Positions 1 to 5,282 of a DNA stretch of 6,874 bases are shown here, piece after piece. Origin of the DNA: Actinomycetes bacterium (GTDB lineage Bacteria; Actinomycetota; Acidimicrobiia; Acidimicrobiales; Palsa-688). Made by a program: the position numbers and the translations under genes. How positions within the stretch are numbered: position 1 is the first letter of the stretch; every line of letters begins with the position of its first letter. The notes under the pieces were generated by a model, which saw only the letters and a program-made list of their open reading frames with translations, did not search any database and was not told the DNA's origin. The stretch is from positions 1 to 6,874 of the forward strand of contig JAKAXG010000231.1 in NCBI GenBank assembly GCA_021827225.1, in the 5' to 3' direction.

Positions 1-1
1 G

Positions 2-601
2 GAGGTGCCGCGCTGGATGCGCAACACCGGCAGGGGATGGGTCACCGCCGAGTACTCCATGCTGCCCGGCGCCTCCCCGGAGCGGATCGACCGGGAGGCG
101 GCCCGGGGCAAGCAGTCGGGGCGGACCCAGGAGATCCAGCGGCTGATCGGCCGCTCCTTGAGGGCGGTCACCGACCTGGAGGCGATGGGGGAGGTGCAGA
201 TCACGCTCGACTGTGACGTGCTCCAGGCCGACGGCGGGACCCGCACGGCCAGCATCTGCGGTGCCTACGTCGCCCTCCACGATGCCTGCACCCGGCTCAT
301 GGGGATAGGCCGGCTGCGGGCCAACCCCCTCCGGGAGGCGTGCGCTGCGGTGTCGGTGGGGGTGGTCGACGGCGTCCCCATGCTGGATCTGGCCTACAGC
401 GAGGACAGTCGGGCAGAGGTCGACATGAACGTGGTGATGACCGGTTCCGGCCGGTTCGTCGAGGTCCAGGGAACCGCCGAGGGTTCGCCCTACACCAGGG
501 CCGAGCTCGACGAGCTCCTGGGCCTGGCCGAGCGGGGGATCGCCTCGCTCCTGCAGGCCCAGGCGGCGACCCTGGCCGAGCCGCCGCCGCCCCGCTCGTG
601 A
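2..601 (+). CDS. rph: Ribonuclease PH, 3' part (5' end outside the window)
   Basis: RNase PH is a phosphorolytic 3'-5' exoribonuclease that trims the 3' ends of tRNA precursors, using phosphate and releasing nucleoside diphosphates. The reading frame is open from base 2 (GAG) and about 199 residues are visible. Bacterial RNase PH is usually about 240-260 residues, so roughly 40-60 N-terminal residues lie upstream. The GTG at position 5 is an internal Val codon in the conserved [13 protein letters not shown] stretch, not a start. Family hallmarks, numbered from that Val, are [13 protein letters not shown] (9-21), the [20 protein letters not shown] block (30-49), [13 protein letters not shown] (70-82) with the phosphate-binding GTRTA, and the acidic [16 protein letters not shown] region. 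The C-terminal tail is Pro/Ala-rich. The stop codon overlaps the start of rdgB (GTGA), implying one operon with coupled translation. Identity is certain from the motifs; only the N-terminus is unseen. Confidence 0.96.
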   Translation, partial: EVPRWMRNTGRGWVTAEYSMLPGASPERIDREAARGKQSGRTQEIQRLIGRSLRAVTDLEAMGEVQITLDCDVLQADGGTRTASICGAYVALHDACTRLMGIGRLRANPLREACAAVSVGVVDGVPMLDLAYSEDSRAEVDMNVVMTGSGRFVEVQGTAEGSPYTRAELDELLGLAERGIASLLQAQAATLAEPPPPRS

Positions 602-1188
602 CCAGCTTCGTCCTGGCCACCGCCAACCCGGACAAGGCGGCGGAGATCGCCGCCATCCTCGGATCGGACGTCGAGCTGCACCCCCGCCCCGACCACGTCG
701 AGGAGGTGGATGAGACCGGCGACACGCTCCTGGAGAACGCCCGGCTCAAGGCCCGCGCCCTGGCCCAGGCGACGGGGATGCCGGCCATCGCCGACGACAC
801 CGGTCTCGAGGTGGACGCCCTCGGCGGCGAGCCCGGGGTCCGCTCCGCCCGCTTCGCCGGCGAGAGGGCGACCTACGCCGAGAACGTGGCCAAGCTGATC
901 TCCGACCTGGACGGCGTCGAGGAGCCCCGGACGGCCCGGTTCCGGACCGTGGCCCTGGCTGCCTGGCCGGACGGCCGGGAACTGGCGGCCGAGGGGTTCG
1001 TTACCGGTCGCATCACCAGCAGGGCGCGGGGCCAGGCCGGGTTCGGATACGACCCGGTCTTCGTTCCCGACGAGGGCGACGGGAGGAGCTTCGCCGAGAT
1101 GTCCCCGGAGGAGAAGCACCGGCTCTCGCACCGGGGACGGGCCTTCCGGGCTCTCGCCGCCCTGCTCGGATCGGCTGATCCCGCCTGA
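598..1188 (+). CDS. rdgB: RdgB/HAM1 family non-canonical purine NTP pyrophosphatase
   Basis: This house-cleaning enzyme hydrolyses dITP, ITP and XTP to the monophosphate plus pyrophosphate, keeping deaminated purines out of DNA and RNA. The protein is 196 residues, the normal family length. Visible motifs are the N-terminal [16 protein letters not shown] (6-21), the [10 protein letters not shown] helix (43-52), the catalytic [12 protein letters not shown] (66-77; D67 matches the family catalytic Asp), [10 protein letters not shown] (79-88), GFGYDPVF (148-155) and the C-terminal nucleotide-binding SHRGRA (177-182). I chose the GTG at 598 because it puts the LATANPDK motif at residue 6, as in homologues. 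The upstream in-frame ATG at 340 would add about 86 low-complexity residues read through rph. There is no Shine-Dalgarno sequence; the GTGA overlap with the rph stop suggests translational coupling. The rph-rdgB order is common in bacteria, including mycobacteria. Confidence 0.96.
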   Translation: MTSFVLATANPDKAAEIAAILGSDVELHPRPDHVEEVDETGDTLLENARLKARALAQATGMPAIADDTGLEVDALGGEPGVRSARFAGERATYAENVAKLISDLDGVEEPRTARFRTVALAAWPDGRELAAEGFVTGRITSRARGQAGFGYDPVFVPDEGDGRSFAEMSPEEKHRLSHRGRAFRALAALLGSADPA

Positions 1189-1377
1189 ATGCAGGCCTGT
1201 AGGCACAACGTGCGAGAGCACCTGCTTGTCGCGCGCTCCCGTCGGGAGCAGGCAGAGCGTGTGGGCCCCAAATCCACCCTCCCAGCGCCCCCTTTCCGGT
1301 AGGCTCGCTCGCCGAGCAGCACTCGCTTTTCGGGGGATCCGCCAAGTAATCGCAGTAACCGTGGGAGCGTGTAGCGG
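1189..1377. other. Intergenic gap with several small hairpins, no gene recognised
   Basis: These 189 bases separate rdgB from the membrane protein gene and show no convincing ORF, tRNA or known riboswitch. Several small inverted repeats are visible: GTGC-GAGA-GCAC (1210-1221), GCTCCC-GTC-GGGAGC (1235-1249), which is nested inside CCTGCT/AGCAGG (1221-1226 and 1247-1252), and GCTCG/CGAGC (1303-1307 and 1313-1317). TAGGCT at 1300-1305 fits the TANNNT -10 pattern but has no good -35 partner. The region may hold the rdgB terminator, the promoter and the 5' leader of the next gene; this is inference. Confidence 0.4.
1235..1249 (+). terminator. Possible stem-loop after rdgB
   Basis: GCTCCC and GGGAGC form a perfect 6-bp stem with a 3-base GTC loop, 46 bases after the rdgB stop. 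No T-tract follows, so this is not a classical intrinsic terminator. A competing outer pairing, CCTGCT (1221-1226) with AGCAGG (1247-1252), uses the same right arm. It could be a GC-rich actinobacterial terminator or part of the leader of the downstream gene. Confidence 0.25.
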
Positions 1378-2667
1378 ATGACCCAGCCGGAGGAGATCGG
1401 AGAATCCGGCGACGGAGCCGGACCTCCACACCTCCGCGCCCTCGATGAGGTCCCCCCGCAGATGTCCGAGCCGCCGGCGGGGGAGCCGGTCCCCGCCGCC
1501 GGCGCCGAGGCGGCCGGTCCGAAGCCGCCCGCAGGGACCAAGCGGAAGCGCAGGGGACTGAGGGGCAGACTGCCCCGCCCGGTCTGGACGGTCGGCCGGC
1601 TGCTCATCCTGGCCCTGCTGATCGAGTACCTGGTGGTGCCCCAGCTGGCCGGCCCCGGCAAGGTCATCCACCTGCTGACGCAGGTGAACCCGGCCCTGCT
1701 GCTGGCCGGGGTGGGACTGGAGGCGGCGGCGCTCATCGCCTACGGCCAGCTGACGCGGGCGGTCCTGCCGGGCGGGGAGCGGATCGGGTTCTGGACCATC
1801 TTCCGCATCGAGATGACCACCCTGTCGGTCAGCCACTGCGCCCCGGGCGGATCGGCGGCCGGTACGGCCCTCGGCTACCGGCTGCTGACCCAGGTCGGGG
1901 CCGAGCCCGGAGACGCCGGCTTCGCCCTGGGTGTCCAGGGCATCGGTTCGGCGGTGGTCCTGAACGTGATCCTCTGGCTGGCCCTGATCGTGTCGATCCC
2001 GGTGTGGGGGTTCTCGGCGGTCTACCTCCTGGCCGCCATCGTGGGGGCCGTCCTGCTGATAGCTTCCGGCGCCCTGGTGTACATCCTGACCCGGGGCGGC
2101 GACCGGGTCGGCGTCATCCTCGAGCGGATCGGGGCCCGGGTGCCCTTCATAGACGCCGGGGCGCTGCGCCGGTCCTTCGAGCAGCTGGCGACCCGCCTGG
2201 CGGAGCTCGGCCGCAGCCGGGATGTGATGCGCAAGGCCCTGGTATGGGCCATCCTCAACTGGCTGTTCGACGCCGCGTCGCTGTGGGTGTTCGTGGGCGC
2301 CTTCGGCCACCTGGTCAACCCCGACGGCCTGCTGGTGGCCTACGGGCTGGCCAACGTCCTGGCCGTGATCCCCATCACCCCAGGCGGTCTCGGGGTGGTG
2401 GAGGCGACCCTCACCACCCTGCTCGTCGGTTTCGGGACCGCCCGGGGCGTGGCCACCCTGGGGGTGATCGTCTACCGGCTCATCCAGTTCTGGGCTCCGA
2501 TCCCGCTGGGCGGCCTGGCATACCTGTCCCTTCAGGTGGACCGCCCCGGCAAGGCCGTCATGCGGCACCGGTGGCAGGTGTGGAAGTGGCACGTCCCGCT
2601 ACTTCACCGGGCGCTGGTCCATCGGGCCCGCAGGCAGGTTTCGGGGCACGCCCGACCGCCCCACTGA
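1378..2667 (+). CDS. YbhN/UPF0104 family membrane protein (lysylphosphatidylglycerol synthase TM region, flippase-like)
   Basis: This 429-residue integral membrane protein belongs to the family named after the transmembrane half of MprF/lysylphosphatidylglycerol synthase (also YbhN, UPF0104, AglD-like). Some members move or modify lipids; most have no proven substrate, so the function here is unassigned. Residues 1-55 are Pro/Ala/Gly/Glu-rich and probably disordered in the cytoplasm, followed by a basic stretch (KRKRRGLRGR, 55-64). Hydrophobic segments lie near 72-90, 105-123, 186-208, 213-237, 286-307, 316-333, 339-353 and 357-385. The family-typical PITPGGLGVVEA motif is at 332-343, with an earlier APGGSAAGTALGYR stretch at 155-168. 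The last 40 residues are basic and probably cytoplasmic. No MprF aminoacyltransferase domain is fused. ATG 1378 is preceded by GGGAG at 1363-1367, a longish 10-base spacing. The next plus-strand gene starts 73 bases after the stop and has its own possible promoter, so co-transcription is uncertain. Confidence 0.85.
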   Translation: MTQPEEIGESGDGAGPPHLRALDEVPPQMSEPPAGEPVPAAGAEAAGPKPPAGTKRKRRGLRGRLPRPVWTVGRLLILALLIEYLVVPQLAGPGKVIHLLTQVNPALLLAGVGLEAAALIAYGQLTRAVLPGGERIGFWTIFRIEMTTLSVSHCAPGGSAAGTALGYRLLTQVGAEPGDAGFALGVQGIGSAVVLNVILWLALIVSIPVWGFSAVYLLAAIVGAVLLIASGALVYILTRGGDRVGVILERIGARVPFIDAGALRRSFEQLATRLAELGRSRDVMRKALVWAILNWLFDAASLWVFVGAFGHLVNPDGLLVAYGLANVLAVIPITPGGLGVVEATLTTLLVGFGTARGVATLGVIVYRLIQFWAPIPLGGLAYLSLQVDRPGKAVMRHRWQVWKWHVPLLHRALVHRARRQVSGHARPPH

Positions 2668-2687
2668 TACTTTGTGGGACGGGGCGG
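2656..2687 (+). terminator. Inverted repeat across the flippase-like gene stop codon
   Basis: CCGCCCC (2656-2662) and GGGGCGG (2681-2687) form a perfect 7-bp stem around an 18-base loop. An alternative inner pairing is CCCAC/GTGGG, with arms at 2660-2664 and 2674-2678. The stop codon TGA (2665-2667) lies in the loop. There is no T-tract, so it is at best a weak or factor-assisted terminator. The candidate -35 of the next gene lies in the same stretch. Confidence 0.3.
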
Positions 2688-2699
2688 GGCGGCTACTCT
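2672..2699 (+). promoter_or_regulatory. Candidate promoter of the secreted protein gene
   Basis: TTGTGG (2672-2677) and TACTCT (2694-2699) are separated by 16 bases and resemble a housekeeping -35/-10 pair; TACTCT fits the TANNNT pattern. The predicted transcription start would fall near 2706, leaving a leader of about 35 bases that carries the AGGAAGG ribosome-binding site. This is pattern matching only. Confidence 0.35.
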
Positions 2700-2740
2700 T
2701 CGGTGGTCGATCCGGGGCGGACCTGGAGCAGGAAGGCAAG

Positions 2741-4369
2741 ATGCGGTACTTCGACGCGCCCGTTTCCCTATTTCGCGCCGCCGCGGCATTTGCGGTGATA
2801 GCCGTGTTGGCGGCTTTCCTGGCGGTGGTGGCCGGTCCGCCGGAGCGGGCGTCCGCCGCCACCGGAACGAGCGCCCCGAGCTCTTCCCCCGGCTACTGGC
2901 TCGCCGGCCAGGACGGCAACGTGTACGCCCTCGGGACCACCAACTACGGCGGGCTGAAGGGGATCAGCCTGAACAAGCCGGTGGTGGGCGGCTCGCCCAC
3001 CGCCGACGGCCTGGGTTACTGGCTGGTGGCCTCCGACGGGGGGATCTTCTCCTTCGGCGACGCCCGGTTCTACGGCTCAGCGGGTGATATCGCCCTGGCC
3101 AAGCCGATCGTGGGGATGGCCGTCGACCCGGCCACCGGCGGCTACTGGATGGTGGCGTCCGACGGGGGGATCTTCAGCTACAACGCCCCCTTCTACGGGT
3201 CGATGGGCGGCACAAAGCTCAACAAGCCGGTCGTGGGCATGGCGGCCACACCCGACGGCGGGGGTTACTGGCTGGTGGCCTCCGACGGGGGGATCTTCGC
3301 CTTCGGCGACGCCCGCTTCTACGGGTCCACGGGTGATATCACCCTGGCCAAGCCGATCGTTGGTATGGCCGCCACACCCGACGGCAAGGGCTACTGGATG
3401 GTCGCCTCGGACGGGGGGATCTTCGCCTTTGGCGACGCCGGCTTCTACGGGTCGAGGGGCGGGATGGCGTCCCCGGCCCCGTTCGTGTCCATGGCGGCCA
3501 CACCCGACGGCAAGGGCTACTGGTTGACCGACGCCGCCGGGGACGTCTACACCTTCGGTGACGCCCCGTTCCTCGGTACCGCGGGTGCCGCGTCGGCTCC
3601 GGTCGTGGGCATGATGGCCACACCGGACGGCTACCCGTTCCCGCCCGGGGGGACCGGCTACGACATCTCCCAGTACCAGTGCCCGAGCTACCCGTTCCAC
3701 ACCGGTTCGATACCGACCACCGCGCAGTCGGTGTCGATCATCCAGGCCAGCGGGGGAGCGATCAACCGGTCCCAGCCGGCCGGGTGCTACCAGCAGGAAG
3801 CGCAGTGGGCCGGTTCCAACGTGTCGTCCTACATATTCATGGACGAGTTGCCGAACCCCGCTCCCAGCGAGGCCATGACCGGCCCCTACGGCAACTGCTC
3901 GGCATCGGACGTGGTGTGCCAGAGCTACAACTTCGGCTACTACTGGGCCCAGCACTGGGTCTCCTACTCGCGCGGCCTGGGGGTCAACTCGACCCTCTGG
4001 TGGCTCGACGTCGAGCAGCCGAGCACCTTCTGGGCCAACCAGCCGACGACGAGCAACGCCAACGTGGTCAGCGGGGCGGTGGCCGGCCTGCGCTCAATGG
4101 GGGTCCTGCCCGGCATCTACTCCACCGCCCTGCAGTGGGGGGAGATAACCGGCAACCAGCTGAGCTTCCCGAACATCCCGCTGTGGGTACCGGGGGCCGG
4201 CAACATCTCGGGCGGCACCTACAGCGCCAACTCCTTCTGCGCCGGGAGCGCCGGGACCGACTACGCACCCTTCGCCAACGGCAAGATCATCCTGGTGCAG
4301 TACGGCTACGGCGGTAACGGATACACCGGCGCCGCGAGCCAGTACGACCAGGACTACGCCTGCCCCTAG
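2741..4369 (+). CDS. Secreted protein with six beta-propeller-like repeats and a C-terminal GH25-like domain
   Basis: The product is a 542-residue exported protein. I chose ATG 2741 because AGGAAGG (2730-2736) sits 4 bases upstream and because it gives a clean signal peptide: a short n-region with R2 and R12, a hydrophobic core at 13-31, and likely cleavage after A39 in ERASA-ATG. An earlier in-frame TTG at 2672 would bury that signal. Residues 51-298 hold six repeats of 41-42 residues, each beginning GYW (51, 92, 134, 175, 217, 259), with the pattern GYW(L/M)VASDGGIF.FGDA.FYGS...KP.VGMA; this suits a roughly six-bladed propeller. From about 306 a second domain begins with GYDISQYQ, matching the DxSxxQ of GH25 lysozymes (D308). 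It continues with WWLDVEQP, whose DxE (D423, E425) resembles the GH25 catalytic pair, then GIYSTALQW (458-466), LWVPGA (481-486), ILVQYG (517-522) and a final YDQDY (535-539). Six cysteines (314, 349, 386, 393, 500, 541) all fall in this domain, consistent with disulfides outside the cytoplasm. Glycan or peptidoglycan binding or cleavage is inferred. The D308-D423 spacing is longer than in classical GH25 enzymes, so a DUF1906-like or inactive relative is possible. Confidence 0.85.
   Translation: MRYFDAPVSLFRAAAAFAVIAVLAAFLAVVAGPPERASAATGTSAPSSSPGYWLAGQDGNVYALGTTNYGGLKGISLNKPVVGGSPTADGLGYWLVASDGGIFSFGDARFYGSAGDIALAKPIVGMAVDPATGGYWMVASDGGIFSYNAPFYGSMGGTKLNKPVVGMAATPDGGGYWLVASDGGIFAFGDARFYGSTGDITLAKPIVGMAATPDGKGYWMVASDGGIFAFGDAGFYGSRGGMASPAPFVSMAATPDGKGYWLTDAAGDVYTFGDAPFLGTAGAASAPVVGMMATPDGYPFPPGGTGYDISQYQCPSYPFHTGSIPTTAQSVSIIQASGGAINRSQPAGCYQQEAQWAGSNVSSYIFMDELPNPAPSEAMTGPYGNCSASDVVCQSYNFGYYWAQHWVSYSRGLGVNSTLWWLDVEQPSTFWANQPTTSNANVVSGAVAGLRSMGVLPGIYSTALQWGEITGNQLSFPNIPLWVPGAGNISGGTYSANSFCAGSAGTDYAPFANGKIILVQYGYGGNGYTGAASQYDQDYACP
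2891..3634 (+). repeat. Tandem in-gene repeat, six units of about 123-126 bp
   Basis: Units begin near 2891, 3014, 3140, 3263, 3389 and 3515 and encode the 41-42 residue GYW...FGDA..YGS...KP.VGM repeats of the secreted protein. Units 2 and 4 (3014 and 3263, 249 bases apart) share an identical first 36 bases and stay very similar for about 110 bases. Units 1 and 6 are the most divergent. The array is coding and stays in frame, so it is a protein repeat and not a CRISPR or intergenic satellite. Confidence 0.9.
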
Positions 4370-4391
4370 CAGCGGCCGGCGGTGCGCCGTC

Positions 4392-4417
4392 CCGCCCCGC
4401 CTCGGGAGGCGGGGCGG
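4392..4417. terminator. Strong 12-bp inverted repeat between convergent genes, likely bidirectional terminator
   Basis: CCGCCCCGCCTC (4392-4403) and GAGGCGGGGCGG (4406-4417) are perfect reverse complements. The practical fold is an 11-bp stem with a CGGG tetraloop. It lies 22 bases after the stop of the secreted protein gene and 3 bases beyond the 3' end of the minus-strand tRNA, so it can serve both convergent transcripts. No T-tract follows on either strand, as is common for GC-rich actinobacterial terminators. Confidence 0.65.
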
Positions 4418-4420
4418 CGG

Positions 4421-4502
4421 TGCGGGCGAGAGGACTCGAACCTCCACCCCTCTCGGGACCAGGACCTAAACCTGGCGCGTATGCCAATTTCGCCACGCCC
4501 GC
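4421..4502 (-). tRNA. tRNA-Leu, anticodon TAG
   Basis: Read on the minus strand, the 82-base sequence folds as a class II tRNA. The acceptor stem is 7 perfect pairs, GCGGGCG (4502-4496) with CGCCCGC (4428-4422), and the discriminator base is A at 4421. The D stem is GCG/CGC with an 11-base loop containing GG. The anticodon stem is CCAGG/CCTGG with loop TTTAGGT, giving anticodon TAG (4468-4466) with G at position 37. The variable arm is long (13 bases, CCC-GAGA-GGG), as expected for Leu. The T stem is GGAGG/CCTCT, with one G-U pair, and the loop is TTCGAGT. The 3' CCA is not encoded (CCG follows), so it must be added after transcription. This tRNA should read CUA and other CUN codons. Confidence 0.96.
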
Positions 4503-4512
4503 GTGGCCGACG

Positions 4513-4518
4513 ATCCTA
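4513..4518 (-). promoter_or_regulatory. Candidate -10 element for tRNA-Leu
   Basis: On the minus strand this reads TAGGAT, fitting TANNNT, and ends 10 bases upstream of the tRNA 5' end at 4502, a natural distance for tRNA transcription. A -35 is not clear; the nearest candidate, TGTCCA on the minus strand (4543-4538), would need a 19-base spacer. Confidence 0.4.
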
Positions 4519-4557
4519 AAGCACCGGCGGCCCACCGTGGACAGGGCGGCGACCGGG

Positions 4558-4563
4558 TACCCT
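4558..4563 (+). promoter_or_regulatory. Candidate -10 of clpP, positioned for a leaderless mRNA
   Basis: TACCCT (TANNNT) spans -13 to -8 relative to the clpP ATG at 4571, so transcription should begin at or within a base or two of the ATG. TGGACA at 4538-4543 resembles a -35, but the spacer would be only 14 bases. No good Shine-Dalgarno precedes the ATG (only AAGG, 2 bases away), which supports the leaderless reading. Confidence 0.45.
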
Positions 4564-4570
4564 CAAGGCC

Positions 4571-5185
4571 ATGTCCTCGCTACACCTCCCGCCGGTGACC
4601 GCCCAGATGCCCGGCTCCGACCGCTCCGGCGACGTCTACCAGCGGCTGCTCAAGGAGCGCATCGTCTTCCTCGGGACCCAGGTGGACGACACCAGCGCCA
4701 ACCTCATCTGCGCCCAGCTGCTGCTGCTCGCCGCTGAGGATCGGGAGCGGGACGTCAGCCTCTACATCAACTCGCCGGGCGGATCCGTGACGGCCGGCCT
4801 CGCCATCTACGACACCATGCAGTTCATCCCGTGCGACGTCTCCACCGTGTGCATGGGTCTGGCCGCATCGATGGGCCAGTTCCTGCTGTGCGCCGGTGCC
4901 CCCGGCAAGCGGTTCTCGCTTCCCCACTCCCGGATCCTCATGCACCAGCCCTCCGGGCAGGCGCAGGGCCAGGCCGCCGACATCGCCATCCAGGCGGAGC
5001 AGATCGTCTACCTCAAGAAGATGATGGCGGAGCGGATCGCCTTCCACACCGGCCAGCCGGTGGAGCGGATCGAGGCCGACTCCGACCGGGACCGGTGGTT
5101 CACGGCTGCCGAGGCCCTGGAGTACGGCTTCATCGACCAGGTGATCGAGCGGGCCGTGGACGTCAGCGACCCGACACCGGCCTGA
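4571..5185 (+). CDS. clpP: ATP-dependent Clp protease proteolytic subunit, ClpP1-type
   Basis: ClpP is the serine peptidase of the cytoplasmic Clp complex. It forms heptameric rings that degrade proteins unfolded and fed in by ClpX or ClpC. The 204-residue length is normal. The catalytic triad is S100 in GLAASMG, H125 in ILMHQPSG and D174 in SDRDRWF; the S-H (25) and H-D (49) spacings equal those of E. coli ClpP. Other hallmarks are [13 protein letters not shown] (23-35), [20 protein letters not shown] (64-83) and [13 protein letters not shown] (177-189). By recall, the sequence is closer to mycobacterial ClpP1 than to ClpP2, in [18 protein letters not shown] and [23 protein letters not shown] 4571 is the only sensible start. 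In many actinobacteria clpP1 and clpP2 are adjacent and near clpX; here the next gene is an ABC exporter permease and upstream is a tRNA, so any ClpP partner must be encoded elsewhere. Confidence 0.96.
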   Translation: MSSLHLPPVTAQMPGSDRSGDVYQRLLKERIVFLGTQVDDTSANLICAQLLLLAAEDRERDVSLYINSPGGSVTAGLAIYDTMQFIPCDVSTVCMGLAASMGQFLLCAGAPGKRFSLPHSRILMHQPSGQAQGQAADIAIQAEQIVYLKKMMAERIAFHTGQPVERIEADSDRDRWFTAAEALEYGFIDQVIERAVDVSDPTPA

Positions 5186-5207
5186 CCCGCCGGCTGCCCC
5201 GTCGCCC

Positions 5208-5243
5208 CGTCCGGCCCTGCCCGGACGCCCCGAGTGACGGGGC
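5208..5243 (+). terminator. Two tandem stem-loops after clpP
   Basis: The first hairpin is CGTCCGG (5208-5214) with CCGGACG (5221-5227), a 7-bp stem with a 6-base loop. The second is GCCCCG (5227-5232) with CGGGGC (5238-5243), a 6-bp stem with a 5-base loop, followed by ATTG but no T-tract. An alternative long pairing joins GCCCCGT (5204-5210) to ACGGGGC (5237-5243). They start 22 bases after the clpP stop and most likely end that transcript before the exporter genes. Confidence 0.5.
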
Positions 5244-5261
5244 ATTGAAGCCAGGCGGGGA

Positions 5262-5267
5262 TACAAT
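5262..5267 (+). promoter_or_regulatory. Candidate -10 of the exporter operon
   Basis: TACAAT is a near-consensus -10 in a GC-rich background. It ends 15 bases before the permease ATG at 5283, so the leader would be only about 8-10 bases. No Shine-Dalgarno is present in those bases. A -35 at standard spacing is not evident; TTGAAG at 5245-5250 is too close, with an 11-base spacer. Confidence 0.5.
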
Positions 5268-5282
5268 CTTCCGACTCGCGCC

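Noticed and set aside
340..597. Upstream ATG extension of rdgB
   Set aside because: It would add about 86 Arg/Gly-rich residues that are a frame-shifted reading of rph. The GTG at 598 gives the normal family N-terminus.
490..2592. Long open frame of about 700 codons on the minus strand
   Set aside because: It runs antisense through rdgB, the leader and the flippase-like gene. Its translation is Gly/Pro/His/Gln/Arg-rich low complexity, typical of the stop-poor antisense frame of GC-rich genes, and it matches no family.
2672..2740. TTG start 23 codons upstream for the secreted protein
   Set aside because: It has no ribosome-binding site and would place a polar stretch before the signal peptide. 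ATG 2741 has AGGAAGG 4 bases upstream.
2891..3634. Regular repeats of about 124 bases as a CRISPR-like or satellite array
   Set aside because: The repeats are contiguous and in frame, and they encode a conserved protein motif. There are no unique spacers between short identical repeats.
3077..3955. Minus-strand open frame of 292 codons with periodic sequence
   Set aside because: Its repeats (such as GEDPPV) are the antisense reading of the propeller repeats on the plus strand. The plus frame has a signal peptide, an RBS and recognisable domains.
4462..4470. Reading the tRNA-Leu anticodon as TAA
   Set aside because: With the CCAGG/CCTGG stem fixed, the 7-base loop is TTTAGGT, which puts TAG at positions 34-36. 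TAA does not occur in the loop.
4421..4502. tRNA gene as an integration (att) site for a mobile element
   Set aside because: No integrase, no direct repeat of the tRNA 3' end elsewhere in the window, and no change in base composition beside it.
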